64,000 bases of DNA from Halomonas zincidurans B6 (GCF_000731955.1 NZ_JNCK01000001.1:3348001-3412000), one strand, 5' to 3'. Shown: positions 1-9,168, numbered from the stretch's first letter. Numbers and translations are program-made. The notes: generated from the letters alone by a model not told the origin.

Positions 1-328
1 TCTCGAAGCGCCGATGCGCCGCCGGATGCGGCTGCGGGTTGGCGATCACTCCGCCCAGCGCCAGCGCCGATTTCACCGCGCCGACCCGGCCGTCGAAGCG
101 GTCTTCATCGTCGTCGGCTTCGCTGGCCTGGTAGATATTATTGGCCAGGCTGGCGGCGTAGATGCCGCCCCAGCCGTAACGCCACAGCGTCGCCTGGCGC
201 TCGCCGCGGGCCAGAGCGTCGTCGTAGGTCTCCCACTCGGTGGCGGTCGGCTGCGCCGTCGCGGTGGCGCTCAGCAGATAACTAAAAAGCAGGGCGCTAC
301 ACAGCGAAGCGGTACGTGGGGCGGGCAT
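1..328 (-). CDS. Hypothetical exported protein, N-terminal part
   Basis: The gene runs off the left edge of the window. Its ATG at 328 has an AAGGAG ribosome site seven bases upstream. The first 26 residues look like a signal peptide: MPAPRT, then a hydrophobic run rich in Leu, Ser and Ala ending at ATAQ. After that comes an acidic soluble stretch containing EWETYDDALARGERQATLW and an EADDDEDRFDG segment. An Ala/Gly-rich stretch near residues 85-95 could be a membrane-interacting helix. I do not recognise the family. Base composition and codon use match the flanking betT gene, so it is probably a native chromosomal gene for a periplasmic or outer-membrane protein. Confidence 0.65.
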   Translation of the reverse strand, partial: MPAPRTASLCSALLFSYLLSATATAQPTATEWETYDDALARGERQATLWRYGWGGIYAASLANNIYQASEADDDEDRFDGRVGAVKSALALGGVIANPQPHPAAHRRFE

Positions 329-639
329 CGGAGACTCCTTGTCGTCTAGGGGCATGCACGGCAATGTGCGGTGAAGTATAGAGGAAACGTCCTCGGAGAC
401 GCGCCCTGCCGGCGAATTGCGGCTCGGGCCTTGACTCAGTCATAAATAATTGTTTCCGTGCGACGCTCAAACGATAAGCAGTTTTTTTCCGTATTGCTTC
501 TAAGCTAATAGCTGCGGAAGTGGCTTACATACCCCGACATCGATAGGGCAGCGGGCGCATGTCGGTGGTGTGCGTGCCGAGCTTCGTGTGTGCCGCTATC
601 GTGAACGCAAACCTTGCCTGAACCAAATCAGGAACTCCT
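329..639. promoter_or_regulatory. Intergenic region with the betT promoter
   Basis: This 311-base gap separates the divergent exported-protein gene and betT. The part around 430-530 is clearly more AT-rich than its surroundings, which is where promoters for one or both genes are expected. I could not assign -35/-10 boxes with confidence and saw no convincing inverted repeat. No small gene was seen. Confidence 0.35.
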
Positions 640-2703
640 ATGACGACACAATCCAATAACGAGGCGCCGCCGCGCGACCGCCTCAATGGGCCGGTGTTCT
701 ACAGCTCGGTGGTCGGCATCGTCGCCTTCTCGCTGTGGGCGATGATTGCCACCGATCAGGCCAACACAGTCATCAACGCCATCCTCGGCTGGATCGCCAA
801 TACCTTCGGTTGGTACTACTTCCTGACCGTGGTGATCTACCTGGTCTTCGTGATCTACCTGGGGTTGTCGCGCTACGGCAACATCCGCCTGGGGCCCGAG
901 CACTCGCGACCCGACTTCAACATCTTCTCGTGGTCGGCGATGCTGTTCTCCGCGGGGATCGGCATCGGGGTGATCTTCTTCGCCCTGGCCGAGCCGCTGA
1001 CCCAATTCTACAACGCGCCCAACGCGCCTGAGGACCAGGTCGCCGCGGCGCGTCACGCCATGGAGCTGACCTTCCTGCACTGGGGGCTTTCCGGTTGGGG
1101 CATCTACACCCTGGTGGGCATGGCGCTGGCCTTCTTCAGCTATCGCCACAACCTGCCACTGACCATTAGCAGCGCGCTCTACCCGATCTTCGGCGACAAG
1201 ATCTACGGCATGATCGGCCATGTGGTCGACACCGCCGCGGTGCTGGGCACGGTATTCGGCATCGCCGCCAGCCTGGGCATCGGCGTGATTCAGCTCAACT
1301 TCGGGCTGGACTACATGTTCGGCATTCCCGAAAGCACCTGGACCCAGGTCGTGCTGGTGCTGGCCATCGTGCTGTTCGCGACGATCTCCGCGGTGACCGG
1401 GGTGGAGCGCGGCATTCGCCGGCTTTCCGAGTTCAACATCCTGCTCGCGGTACTACTGCTGCTGTTCGTGCTGTTCGCCGGCAAGACGATCTTCCTGCTC
1501 AACGCGCTGGTGATGAACGTCGGCGACTACCTGTCCAACTTCATCAGCCTGTCGTTCAACACTTATGCCTTCGACCGGCCGACCCAGTGGCTGAACGGCT
1601 GGACGCTGTTCTTCTGGGCCTGGTGGATCGCCTGGGGGCCGTTCGTCGGGCTGTTCCTGGCGCGCATCTCGCGTGGCCGCACCATTCGCACCTTCGTGCT
1701 CGGCACCATGACGCTGCCGATCATCTTCATGTTCCTGTGGATGTCGTTGCTGGGTAACAGCGCCATCGACATGGCGATCAACGGCGCTACCGAATTCGGC
1801 CAGCAGGTGATGGCTAACCCGCCGTCCGGCATCTACCTGTTCCTCGAACAATATCCCTGGCCGATCTTCACGACCATTGCGGTGAGCATCCTGGCGATCG
1901 TGTTCTTCATTACCTCGGGGGATTCCGGGGCGCTGGTGCTTTCGAACTTCACCTCGAAGCTCAAGAACGTCAACAGCGATGCGCCGATCTGGATGCGCAT
2001 CCTGTGGTCGGCGGTGATCGGCATCCTGACGTTGTCGCTGCTGCTCGCCGGCGGCTTGAGCACGCTGCAGAGCGCGGTGGTGATCACCGGCCTGCCGTTC
2101 TCGATCGTGCTGTTCTTCATGATGGCCGGGCTGCTCAAGGCGCTGAAACTCGAAGCCTTCAAGGAAGACAGCCGGCGCCTGAGCCTGGCCGGTCAGCTCT
2201 CGGGGCGTACCGGTAGCGGTGGCGAGCGCGATTCGCGCAACTGGCAGCAGCGCTTGAAGCGCGCCATGAGCTTCCCCGACAAGAAGCAGGCGCGGCGCTT
2301 CATGGACGAGACCTGCAAGCCGGCCATGGAAGCCGTGCGCGATTCGCTGCAGGAGCAGGGGGCGTCAGCCGAGATCCGCGAAGGCGAACAGAACGGCGAC
2401 GACTACCTGTCGCTCAATGTCGACTTCGAGGACGAGCAGAATTTCACCTACCAGATCTGGAGTCAGGGCTTCGCGACGCCGGGGTTCGCCATGCACGCCC
2501 CGCACGCCGATTCGCGCTATTACCGGCTGGAGGTCTACCTGCTCGAGGGGAGTCAGGGCTACGATCTGATGGGCTACACTCGCGAACAGGTGATCGGCGA
2601 CATCCTCGACCAGTACGAACTGCACATGCAGTTCCTGCACCTGAACCGGCTGGATCCGGGGCATACCAACATGCCCGACAGCCCGGAACAGCCGCCCTCG
2701 TAG
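640..2703 (+). CDS. betT: BCCT-family choline/betaine transporter (BetT type)
   Basis: A 687-residue secondary transporter of the betaine-choline-carnitine family in the inner membrane, importing choline or betaine with protons or sodium. About twelve hydrophobic helices are visible between residues 20 and 500. The BCCT signature segment FFWAWWIAWGPFVGLF is near residue 325, followed by ARISRGRTIR. A hydrophilic C-terminal domain of roughly 180 residues follows, as in the long BetT proteins where this tail senses osmolarity. The length is close to E. coli BetT (about 677). The start has a GGAACT sequence just upstream. Choline sulfatase lies downstream, fitting uptake of choline-type osmolytes. 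The substrate cannot be fixed from sequence; choline is the best guess. Confidence 0.85.
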   Translation: MTTQSNNEAPPRDRLNGPVFYSSVVGIVAFSLWAMIATDQANTVINAILGWIANTFGWYYFLTVVIYLVFVIYLGLSRYGNIRLGPEHSRPDFNIFSWSAMLFSAGIGIGVIFFALAEPLTQFYNAPNAPEDQVAAARHAMELTFLHWGLSGWGIYTLVGMALAFFSYRHNLPLTISSALYPIFGDKIYGMIGHVVDTAAVLGTVFGIAASLGIGVIQLNFGLDYMFGIPESTWTQVVLVLAIVLFATISAVTGVERGIRRLSEFNILLAVLLLLFVLFAGKTIFLLNALVMNVGDYLSNFISLSFNTYAFDRPTQWLNGWTLFFWAWWIAWGPFVGLFLARISRGRTIRTFVLGTMTLPIIFMFLWMSLLGNSAIDMAINGATEFGQQVMANPPSGIYLFLEQYPWPIFTTIAVSILAIVFFITSGDSGALVLSNFTSKLKNVNSDAPIWMRILWSAVIGILTLSLLLAGGLSTLQSAVVITGLPFSIVLFFMMAGLLKALKLEAFKEDSRRLSLAGQLSGRTGSGGERDSRNWQQRLKRAMSFPDKKQARRFMDETCKPAMEAVRDSLQEQGASAEIREGEQNGDDYLSLNVDFEDEQNFTYQIWSQGFATPGFAMHAPHADSRYYRLEVYLLEGSQGYDLMGYTREQVIGDILDQYELHMQFLHLNRLDPGHTNMPDSPEQPPS

Positions 2704-2712
2704 GGCGAATCG

Positions 2713-2733
2713 GTGGGCCGATATTCGGCCCAC
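2713..2733. terminator. Perfect hairpin just after betT
   Basis: GTGGGCCGA and TCGGCCCAC form a nine-base-pair stem with a TAT loop, ten bases past the betT stop. No T-run follows, so it may protect the 3' end rather than terminate by itself. Confidence 0.5.
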
Positions 2734-2752
2734 CTTGCTGTATAAGAAGCTG

Positions 2753-2785
2753 AACCCCCCGGTCGCGATGCGGCCGGGGGTTCTT
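2753..2785 (+). terminator. Rho-independent terminator of betT
   Basis: A GC-rich stem pairs AACCCCC(C)GG with CCGGGGGTT around a short loop and is followed by TTCTT. It sits some 50 bases after betT and is the likely end of that transcript. Confidence 0.65.
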
Positions 2786-2937
2786 GCGTGGCTATCGTTT
2801 AGTTGTAAGTGATTTCATACAAATGCAGTTTTACGATAAAAGCGCTGTAAAAGCTTGGTAAGGTTAAGTAGCTTTGGTTGTATGACTCATGAGATGGCTA
2901 ATAAATAACAACGACGTCGCGCAGGGATAAAAGCCGT

Positions 2938-3600
2938 ATGTTTTACGCTCACTCCACCATGGATAGCTCCAAGGCTGATTGGCAAACATTGGCGAGTCAT
3001 CTGAGCGATGTCGGCAAAATGGCCGCACAGCGCGCGGAGCGGTTTGGTGCAGGACCTTGGGGGGAAGCCGCAGGTCTACTTCATGATCTCGGTAAGTACT
3101 CAGTTCCTTTCCAGCGGCGTCTGGAAGGCTCGCCTGAGCGAGTAGACCACTCCACAGCTGGTGCGCATATCGCGATAGAGAAATACCCGAAAGTTGGCTA
3201 CTTGTTGGCCTACCTGGTTGCTGGCCATCATGCCGGGCTGGCTAATGGTCGCGATACTGGGGAGCGCACGCCATTGGAGATGCGCCTAGGAGTCCGTCGG
3301 GCTTGGCCGATCGTCACGAGAAGCACGGGTTTCGAGTCGAATTTATCGATCGATTGAGGCCAATAGCGCGCTATTTAACGAAATGGATCGATGGAATTGG
3401 CCGAAAGACCGGGATTCGCAGTAGGTCAGTGTCAAGTCCGACGGGCTCCTAGAGGCGGATTTACCCCCGCTTGAGCAAGGGTGGGAAAAGGAGATCAACT
3501 TACCCGATAAGTTGCTACCGCCATCGCACTTCCAGATGTGTCGGGATCGAGGCTTCTTTCAATACGCTTTCTTGGCGCGAATAGTGTTTTCCTGTCTGGT
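2938..3600 (+). pseudogene. Cas3 HD-nuclease remnant (type I-C-like), split by a MITE
   Basis: The reading frame from the ATG at 2938 begins FYAHST and contains DWQTLASHL, LLHDLGKYSVPFQRRL, DHSTAGAHIA and VAGHHAGL. These are the histidine/aspartate motifs of a Cas3 HD nuclease domain, in the style of type I-C Cas3. The frame is broken at 3286 by a 159-base element. If the element and one copy of its CTAG duplication are removed, the frame continues as EMRLEADLPPLEQGW and on to FFQYAFLARIVFSCLV near 3600, which also matches Cas3. Similarity stops there: the helicase part is absent, so this is roughly the first fifth of a Cas3. No matching cascade genes or array are nearby. It is a fossil of a second CRISPR system, unrelated to the I-F locus further on. 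Confidence 0.8.
3286..3452. mobile_element. MITE with CTAG target duplication inside the cas3 remnant
   Basis: A 159-base non-coding element (3290-3448) has near-perfect inverted ends: GAGTCCGTCGGGCTT on the left, and GAGCCCGTCGGACTT read inward from the right (13 of 15 identical). CTAG occurs immediately outside both ends (3286-3289 and 3449-3452), consistent with a four-base target duplication. It encodes no transposase and must have been moved in trans. Removing it restores the Cas3 frame, which independently fixes its borders. I did not see the parent element in this window. Confidence 0.75.
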
Positions 3601-3766
3601 CGCCAGACGCTTACGGCAAGCACGCTGGTTTTTTCTGCCTCGGCTATTGTCGGTGGCCTGAGACCCGGCTGAGCTGGGGCTTTGCCCCTGAATAAATCAT
3701 TTGTGCCGATTTGCCCTCCGAGAGCAAGCTGAGGTTTCTTCAGTTAACAACAACCCGGAGATGGCA

Positions 3767-5281
3767 ATGACAAAACCCAATATTCTGGTGCTGATGGCCG
3801 ATCAGGTTAACGGGACACTGTTTGAGGATGGCCCGGCAGATTTTCTGCACATGCCGAACTTGAAGGCGCTGGCCGAGCGCTCGGTACGCTTTCGCAATGC
3901 CTATACCCCTAGCTATCTCTGTGCTCCCGGGCGTGCGGCCTTCATGTCGGGCCAGCTTCCCTCGCGCACCGGAGTCTATGACAACGCCGCCGAGTTCCCA
4001 TCGAGCATTCCGACCTGGGCGCACCACCTGCGCCGCGCAGGCTATCAGACGTGTCTTTCAGGCAAGATGCATTACGTCGGCCCGGATCAGCTACACGGCT
4101 TCGAGTCGCGTCTGACTACTGATGTCTATCCGCCCGACTTTGGCTGGACGCCGGACTATCGCAAACCCGGCGTACGCATTGACTGGTGGTATCACAACCT
4201 GGGCTCGGTGACCGGGGCCGGTGTGGCCGAGATCTCCAATCAAATGGAGTATGACGACGAGGTGGCCTTCCACGCCGAACAGAAGCTCTATGATCTCGCG
4301 CGTGGCCAGGACGAACGTCCCTGGGCGTTATGCGTAAGTTTCACCCACCCGCACGACCCTTATGTAGCGCGACGCAAGTACTGGGATCTCTACAATGACT
4401 GCGAGCATCTCGAGCCCAAGATAGGCGAGATTCCCTACGACGAGCAGGATGCTCACTCGCAACGTATCTTCGATGCCAACGACTATACCCAGTTCGACAT
4501 ACAGCCCGAGAATATCCGCCGCGCGCGCCAAGGGTATTTTGCCAATCTCTCTTACATCGACGACAAGGTGGGTGGCATTCTCGACGTGCTCGAACGCACC
4601 CGAATGCTCGATAACACGATTATCATGTTCGTCTCCGATCATGGCGACATGCTCGGGGAGCGCGGCTTGTGGTTCAAGATGAGTCCCTTCGAAGGCTCCT
4701 CACGGGTACCGCTGATGATCAGCGCGCCGGGACTCGAATCGAAGCGCATCGATACCCCGGTTTCCGCGCTTGATGTCAATCCGACGCTGGCCGATCTGGT
4801 CGGCATCGACCTGAGTGCCATTGCCGATTGGACCGACGGGGAATCGCTGCTGCCACTGATCAAGGGCGAAGAGCGCGATACGCCGGTTTACCTGGAGTAC
4901 GCCGCCGAGGGCAGCTACGCGCCGCTGGTCACCATTCGTCATCGGCAGTGGAAGTTCAACCATTGCGAGCTCGATCCGCCACAGTTGTTCAACCTTGAAG
5001 AAGATCCGCACGAGTTGAACAATCTGGCCGAGGATCCGGCGCATGCCGAACGGCTCGCCGACTTCCAGCAGCAATGCCGCGAGCGCTGGGACATGGCGCG
5101 CTTCGACGCCGAGGTGCGCGAGAGCCAGGCGCGTCGGCTGATCGTCTACGAAGCACTGCGCAACGGCCACTTCTATCCTTGGGATTACCAGCCGCTGCAG
5201 GTGGCCTCGGAACGCTACATGCGCAACCACATGGATCTCAACGTACTCGAGGAGGCCCAGCGTTTTCCACGCGGAGAGTGA
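3767..5281 (+). CDS. betC: Choline sulfatase
   Basis: This hydrolyses choline-O-sulfate to choline and sulfate in the cytoplasm, supplying choline for betaine synthesis or catabolism. The 504-residue protein begins TKPNILVLMADQ, the metal-binding start of the alkaline-phosphatase/sulfatase fold. The sulfatase signature LCAPGRAAFMSGQLPSRTG near residue 50 carries the Cys that becomes formylglycine (C-x-P-x-R). SGKMHYVGPDQLHGF and VSDHGDMLGERG supply further active-site and metal residues. The C-terminal FYPWDYQP region is typical of choline sulfatases. I chose the ATG at 3767 because GGAG lies seven bases before it; the 66 bases upstream in the same frame look non-coding. No betI, betB or betA is adjacent. 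Confidence 0.88.
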   Translation: MTKPNILVLMADQVNGTLFEDGPADFLHMPNLKALAERSVRFRNAYTPSYLCAPGRAAFMSGQLPSRTGVYDNAAEFPSSIPTWAHHLRRAGYQTCLSGKMHYVGPDQLHGFESRLTTDVYPPDFGWTPDYRKPGVRIDWWYHNLGSVTGAGVAEISNQMEYDDEVAFHAEQKLYDLARGQDERPWALCVSFTHPHDPYVARRKYWDLYNDCEHLEPKIGEIPYDEQDAHSQRIFDANDYTQFDIQPENIRRARQGYFANLSYIDDKVGGILDVLERTRMLDNTIIMFVSDHGDMLGERGLWFKMSPFEGSSRVPLMISAPGLESKRIDTPVSALDVNPTLADLVGIDLSAIADWTDGESLLPLIKGEERDTPVYLEYAAEGSYAPLVTIRHRQWKFNHCELDPPQLFNLEEDPHELNNLAEDPAHAERLADFQQQCRERWDMARFDAEVRESQARRLIVYEALRNGHFYPWDYQPLQVASERYMRNHMDLNVLEEAQRFPRGE

Positions 5282-5379
5282 GCGCCTTTCGGTCAGGTAA
5301 CGCTTGGTCGCGCCTCGGCGATGCTTACAAGGCGGGCCGGTCGTTATTACCGGCACGGGATCCAGCCGGGTGCAGGTAA

Positions 5380-5408
5380 AAACCCACCGATTTCTTCGGT
5401 GGGTTCTT
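5380..5408 (+). terminator. Terminator downstream of betC
   Basis: AACCCACCGA pairs with TCGGTGGGTT across a five-base loop, followed by CTTTC. It lies about 100 bases after betC and before the convergent transporter pseudogene. Confidence 0.7.
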
Positions 5409-5562
5409 TCTGCGAGTCGTCTACGCGCTGAAGGGGAATGGCGATTCGGATGTCACACGGATTCAAGGCGCGCCAGAGCCTTCCATGACCAGCGATGCCA
5501 TGACAGCGAAAGAGGAACCGCCCTTGAGGCGGTCCCGTTACGCGTGAGGCTATTCGGCTTTT

Positions 5563-6168
5563 TTACAGCGAAGTGGGCCTGAGCGCCTTGGCAAGTTGCC
5601 GCTGTTCCTTGTGGAGCCCCACGTACAGGCTGAAGCACATCACCAGGAGCACTACGGTAAAGGGCAGCCCCGTCGCCACGGCGCCCGCCTGGAGCGCGCC
5701 CAGGGCTGTGCTGCCACCGCCGTATAGCAGCACACCGGCGATCACGCCTTTGTTCGAGCATATAGAACATCGCCAGCGACACATCGCCGATGCCATTGGC
5801 CAGCTCACCGACACCGTTGGCCGCCTGATGCAGCGCAGTGCCGCCAAAGGTACTCATCCATACCAGCGTGACCAGCGTCGGCACCAACAGCACGGCGATC
5901 AGGAATTCGCGTACCGTACGCCCACGGGACACCCGGGCAATGAACATGCCGACGAACGGTGACCAGGAGATCCACCATGCCCAGTAGAAGATCGACCAGT
6001 CCTTGGCCAATCCCAACTGGGCGTTGGCGGCATCGGGGTAGACCAGGGCATAGACGATAAACAGCAGGATGATGACAGCAGAAAGCGGGAAGACGGGGTT
6101 GTGAAAGTCCAGCCCATGACCTGCTTGTTGTCCTGGCCGGTAGCCAGGACCGGCTCCTCTTGGTCCAT
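5563..6168 (-). pseudogene. Decayed BCCT transporter
   Basis: Reading from an ATG at 6168 with a GAGGAC site upstream, the product starts [21 protein letters not shown] one-base deletion then shifts the frame, and in the corrected frame it continues with [15 protein letters not shown], a BCCT first helix. The middle of the protein (about 270 residues) is deleted, with LAKDW joined directly to the signature [16 protein letters not shown] and [13 protein letters not shown] second lesion near 5775 removes another block and shifts frame, after which the last helices ([18 protein letters not shown]) run to a stop at 5563. It is a close relative of OpuD/BetT-like carriers and cannot make a working transporter. 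Its position beside gbcA suggests it was once the betaine importer of this cluster. Confidence 0.85.
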
Positions 6169-6365
6169 AAGTCGTCCTCTTTTAGTTGTTGTGCAAGCCG
6201 CAAGCCGCACGCCGTTGCGGCAGGGACGGCCGCATTGCATTCTTGGCTGAGACGGTCCGCTGTGGTTGTTTGAAACCGACGCCGGCTTAACTACCGTCGC
6301 GCGTATGGCGCATCGCTTGTTGATCGCCGTTGCGTGTTTGAGACGTGGCCGCCCGACAGGCTGCC

Positions 6366-6398
6366 AGGAAAACACTGGCCCGCGCTTGAGCGGGCCAG
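6366..6398 (-). terminator. Terminator of gbcA
   Basis: CTGGCCCGC and GCGGGCCAG form a nine-base-pair stem with a six-base loop. On the minus strand it is followed by TGTTTTCC. It lies just beyond the gbcA stop. Confidence 0.65.
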
Positions 6399-6418
6399 AC
6401 GATGAAACGCGGAGGGTG

Positions 6419-7720
6419 TCAGCCTTGCGCCAGGTGCAGGGAGGGCACCTCATGGCCGAGGTTGCTCAGCATCCGCTCGCTGTACCAGTCGATGAAGTCG
6501 ATGACCCCGAATTCGTAGGTCTGCGAGTAGGGGCCGGGCTGATAGGCCAGCGAATTGATGCCGCGCTGATTCTCCTCGGCCAGGCGCCGGTCCTGGTCGT
6601 TGGTGGCGTCCCACACCCGGCGCAGCTGTTCGGGGTCGTAATCGACGCCTGCCACGGCATCCTTGTGCACCAGCCACTTGGTGGTGACCACGGTCTGCTG
6701 CGGACCCAGCGGCAGCACCCGGAACACCACGGCGTGATCGCCCATGAAATGGTTCCAGGAATTGGGCAGATGCAGGATGCGCAGCGAGCCCATGTCCGGA
6801 TTCGTCAGGCGCCCCATCAGTTTCTTGCAGCCCGGCTGGCCATCCAGGGTCATCGACACGGTGCCGTCGAGCAGCGGCGTGCGGGTCAAGCGGTTGCGCT
6901 TGCCGAAGCGCTTGAGCTGCCAGGGCACGTGATCAAAGTCCCAGTCGGTCTGCTTGCGTGCGACCAGGGCCTTGTAGGCCGGGGTGGCGCGCGGATCGTC
7001 GGTGTCGTCGAACTCCTGCAGCGAGTTGAGCAGTTCCGGATGAGCCCCGTTGCAGTGATAGCACTCGCGGTTGTTCTCGACCACCAGCTTCCAGTTGGCC
7101 TGCTCGACGATGCTCGATTCCGCGGCGACCTTGACGTGCTCCATCTGGTAGGGCTCGAGATAGTGCTCCAGCGTGACCAGGAAATCGTCGATCGCCGGCG
7201 GTTCGTCGGCCAGGTTGATGAACATGAAGCCGCCGGCGGTCCTGACGTTGACCGGCTTCAAGCCGTAGCTGGCGAGATCGAAGTCGCCGCCCATGTCGCT
7301 GCCGGCGAACAGCAGCCGGCCATCGAGTTCGTAGGTCCACTGGTGATAGCCGCACACCAGCTTGGCCACCTTGCCCTTGTCCTTCACGCACAGCCGCGAG
7401 CCGCGGTGGCGGCAGACGTTATGGAAGGCATGCACCTTGCCCTCGGCGCCGCGCACCACGATCACCGGGTTGTCGCCGATGTCCAGGGTCATGAAGTTGC
7501 CCTTGGCGGGGATCTCGCAGGTCATGCCGGCAAACAGCCACTCCTTTTCGAAGATCTCCTGCATGTCGAGCGCGAACAGCCGCGCATCGTTGTAGAACGG
7601 CTGGGGCAACGAGAAGTTGCGTGCTCGGTTGCTGAGCATGTCGGCGGTCGCCTCACGCGCGGCGACCAGGGGATCCTCCAACTGGGAACGGGCAATCAGG
7701 TCCATATCAACGGTCCTCAT
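6419..7720 (-). CDS. gbcA: Glycine betaine monooxygenase, Rieske oxygenase subunit
   Basis: This is the catalytic component that oxidatively demethylates glycine betaine to dimethylglycine, releasing formaldehyde, with electrons from GbcB. Of its 433 residues, the N-terminal third holds the Rieske [2Fe-2S] site, VCRHRGSRLC followed by LVCGYHQW (C-x-H ... C-x2-H) around residues 95-125. The C-terminal catalytic domain includes NWKLVVENNRECYHCNGAHPE, the usual iron-ligand region, near residue 210. Two starts are possible, ATG at 7720 (MRTVDMDLIA) and ATG at 7705, both with a purine-rich site; I used the upstream one. The gene is divergent from gbcB with about 340 bases between, unlike the tandem pair in some relatives. 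Confidence 0.88.
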   Translation of the reverse strand: MRTVDMDLIARSQLEDPLVAAREATADMLSNRARNFSLPQPFYNDARLFALDMQEIFEKEWLFAGMTCEIPAKGNFMTLDIGDNPVIVVRGAEGKVHAFHNVCRHRGSRLCVKDKGKVAKLVCGYHQWTYELDGRLLFAGSDMGGDFDLASYGLKPVNVRTAGGFMFINLADEPPAIDDFLVTLEHYLEPYQMEHVKVAAESSIVEQANWKLVVENNRECYHCNGAHPELLNSLQEFDDTDDPRATPAYKALVARKQTDWDFDHVPWQLKRFGKRNRLTRTPLLDGTVSMTLDGQPGCKKLMGRLTNPDMGSLRILHLPNSWNHFMGDHAVVFRVLPLGPQQTVVTTKWLVHKDAVAGVDYDPEQLRRVWDATNDQDRRLAEENQRGINSLAYQPGPYSQTYEFGVIDFIDWYSERMLSNLGHEVPSLHLAQG

Positions 7721-8061
7721 CAATCGCCGCCTCCCCGCGAGGACGACGATACGGTCATTGGGGTTTGTTATCGGTGGGCATGTGCCGCGCACGACGCTCG
7801 GATGCCGGCTCTGGGATGTTGGCGAGTGTGGAGCATGCGTAATGAAAGGAGTTATCTGCCGGCGACATCAGCCGGTGTCACGGCGACGCGGGGGAGGATT
7901 CCGTGGCTCGCGGGTGGATGTGCGAGGCATGTCCGTGTCGCTGGCAGGCAAGTCGGTCGTGCGTCGCATGCGCAGAATGCGAGCATGAATAGGCGTTGGC
8001 GCATCAACGACGCTGAAGCGCCGACGGAGGCGTAGCCACGGCACTGCCAGGCAGAGACGAC
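7721..8061. promoter_or_regulatory. Divergent promoter region between gbcA and gbcB
   Basis: These 341 bases must carry promoters for both betaine monooxygenase subunits. I see TGCCGG elements near 7804 and 7859, the second followed by AGCCGG. Similar TGCCGG...GCCG arrangements stand upstream of glyA, so they may be sites of the GbdR-like activator encoded at 18778. No gene is apparent. Confidence 0.35.
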
Positions 8062-9168
8062 ATGACAATGAACTTCTTCAACCCGGTCACTACCCAGACC
8101 TGGACCAACGGCCGTCACAACGTCCGCTGCGTCAAGGTGATTCAGGAAACCTGGGATGTGCGCACCTTTTGCTTCATGGCCGAACAGCCGGTGCTGTTCT
8201 TCTTCAAGCCGGGACAGTTCGTCACCCTGGAGCTGGAGATCGAGGGCGAGCAGATCATGCGCTCCTATACCATCTCCAGTTCGCCGTCGATTCCCTACAG
8301 CTTTTCGATTTCCGTCAAGCGCATGCCGGGCGGCAAGGTCTCCAGCTGGCTGCACGACAACATGAAGGTCGGCGACGAGCTGGCGGTGCACGGCCCGGTG
8401 GGCAACTTCAACGTGATGGACTTTCCCGCCGACAAGGTGCTGTTCCTGTCCGGCGGGGTGGGCATCACGCCGCTGATGTCGATGACGCGCTGGTTCTTCG
8501 ACACCAATGCCAACGTCGACGTCGAGTTCATCCACAGTGCACGGGCACCGCGCGATGTCATCTACCACCGCGAGCTGGTACACATGTTCTCGCGGATCCC
8601 CGCGTTCAAGCTGCACGTGGTGTGCGAGAACAAGGACGACATCGGCGAGGCCTGGGCCGGCTATCGCGGCTACCTGACCCAGCCGATGCTGGAGCTGATG
8701 GCCCCGGACTACCTCGAACGCGAGATCTTCTGCTGCGGCCCCACGCCGTACATGAACGCAGTCAAGCGCATCCTGCGCGATAACGGCTTCGACATGAGCC
8801 ACTATCACGAGGAGTCGTTCGGCGCCACGCCGGTCGAGGTCCAGGAGGAGGTGCTGGAGCTCGCCGAGCAGGCCGAGGCCGCCGCCGAGGAAGTCGATTA
8901 CGCGGATCTGCTGTGTGTCGAATTTGCCAGCTCGGGAAAGAGCGTGCGTATCCAGCCTAGCGAAACGGTTCATGCGGCTGCATCGAAACTCGGCCTGCAC
9001 ATCCCCAAGGCATGCGGCATGGGAATCTGCGGTACCTGCCGCGTCGGGCTCAAGTCCGGAGAGGTGGAGATGGATCACAACGGCGGGATCACCGACGAGG
9101 ATATCGAAGAGGGGTATATCCTGTCCTGCTGCAGCCGACCCAAGGGCAACCTGGTCGTCGACTTCTAG
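8062..9168 (+). CDS. gbcB: Glycine betaine monooxygenase, reductase subunit
   Basis: The electron-transfer partner of GbcA moves electrons from NAD(P)H through FAD and a ferredoxin-type cluster to the Rieske oxygenase. Of its 368 residues, about 20-250 form a ferredoxin-NADP reductase module, with MRSYTISSSPS for flavin binding, LFLSGGVGITPLMSM for nucleotide binding and FCCGPTPYMNAV. A linker rich in Glu and Ala follows. The C-terminal 90 residues are a plant-type [2Fe-2S] ferredoxin with ACGMGICGTCRVG and a later CCSRP supplying the four cysteines. A scrap of a second gbcB C-terminus lies at 17405-17500. The start has an AGAGACGAC sequence upstream, and an in-frame ATG two codons later is also possible. 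Confidence 0.88.
   Translation: MTMNFFNPVTTQTWTNGRHNVRCVKVIQETWDVRTFCFMAEQPVLFFFKPGQFVTLELEIEGEQIMRSYTISSSPSIPYSFSISVKRMPGGKVSSWLHDNMKVGDELAVHGPVGNFNVMDFPADKVLFLSGGVGITPLMSMTRWFFDTNANVDVEFIHSARAPRDVIYHRELVHMFSRIPAFKLHVVCENKDDIGEAWAGYRGYLTQPMLELMAPDYLEREIFCCGPTPYMNAVKRILRDNGFDMSHYHEESFGATPVEVQEEVLELAEQAEAAAEEVDYADLLCVEFASSGKSVRIQPSETVHAAASKLGLHIPKACGMGICGTCRVGLKSGEVEMDHNGGITDEDIEEGYILSCCSRPKGNLVVDF

Noticed and set aside
6266..8035. A 589-codon plus-strand frame opposite gbcA
   Set aside because: Shadow of the gbcA coding strand. Its translation has no family motifs and gbcA has clear Rieske motifs.
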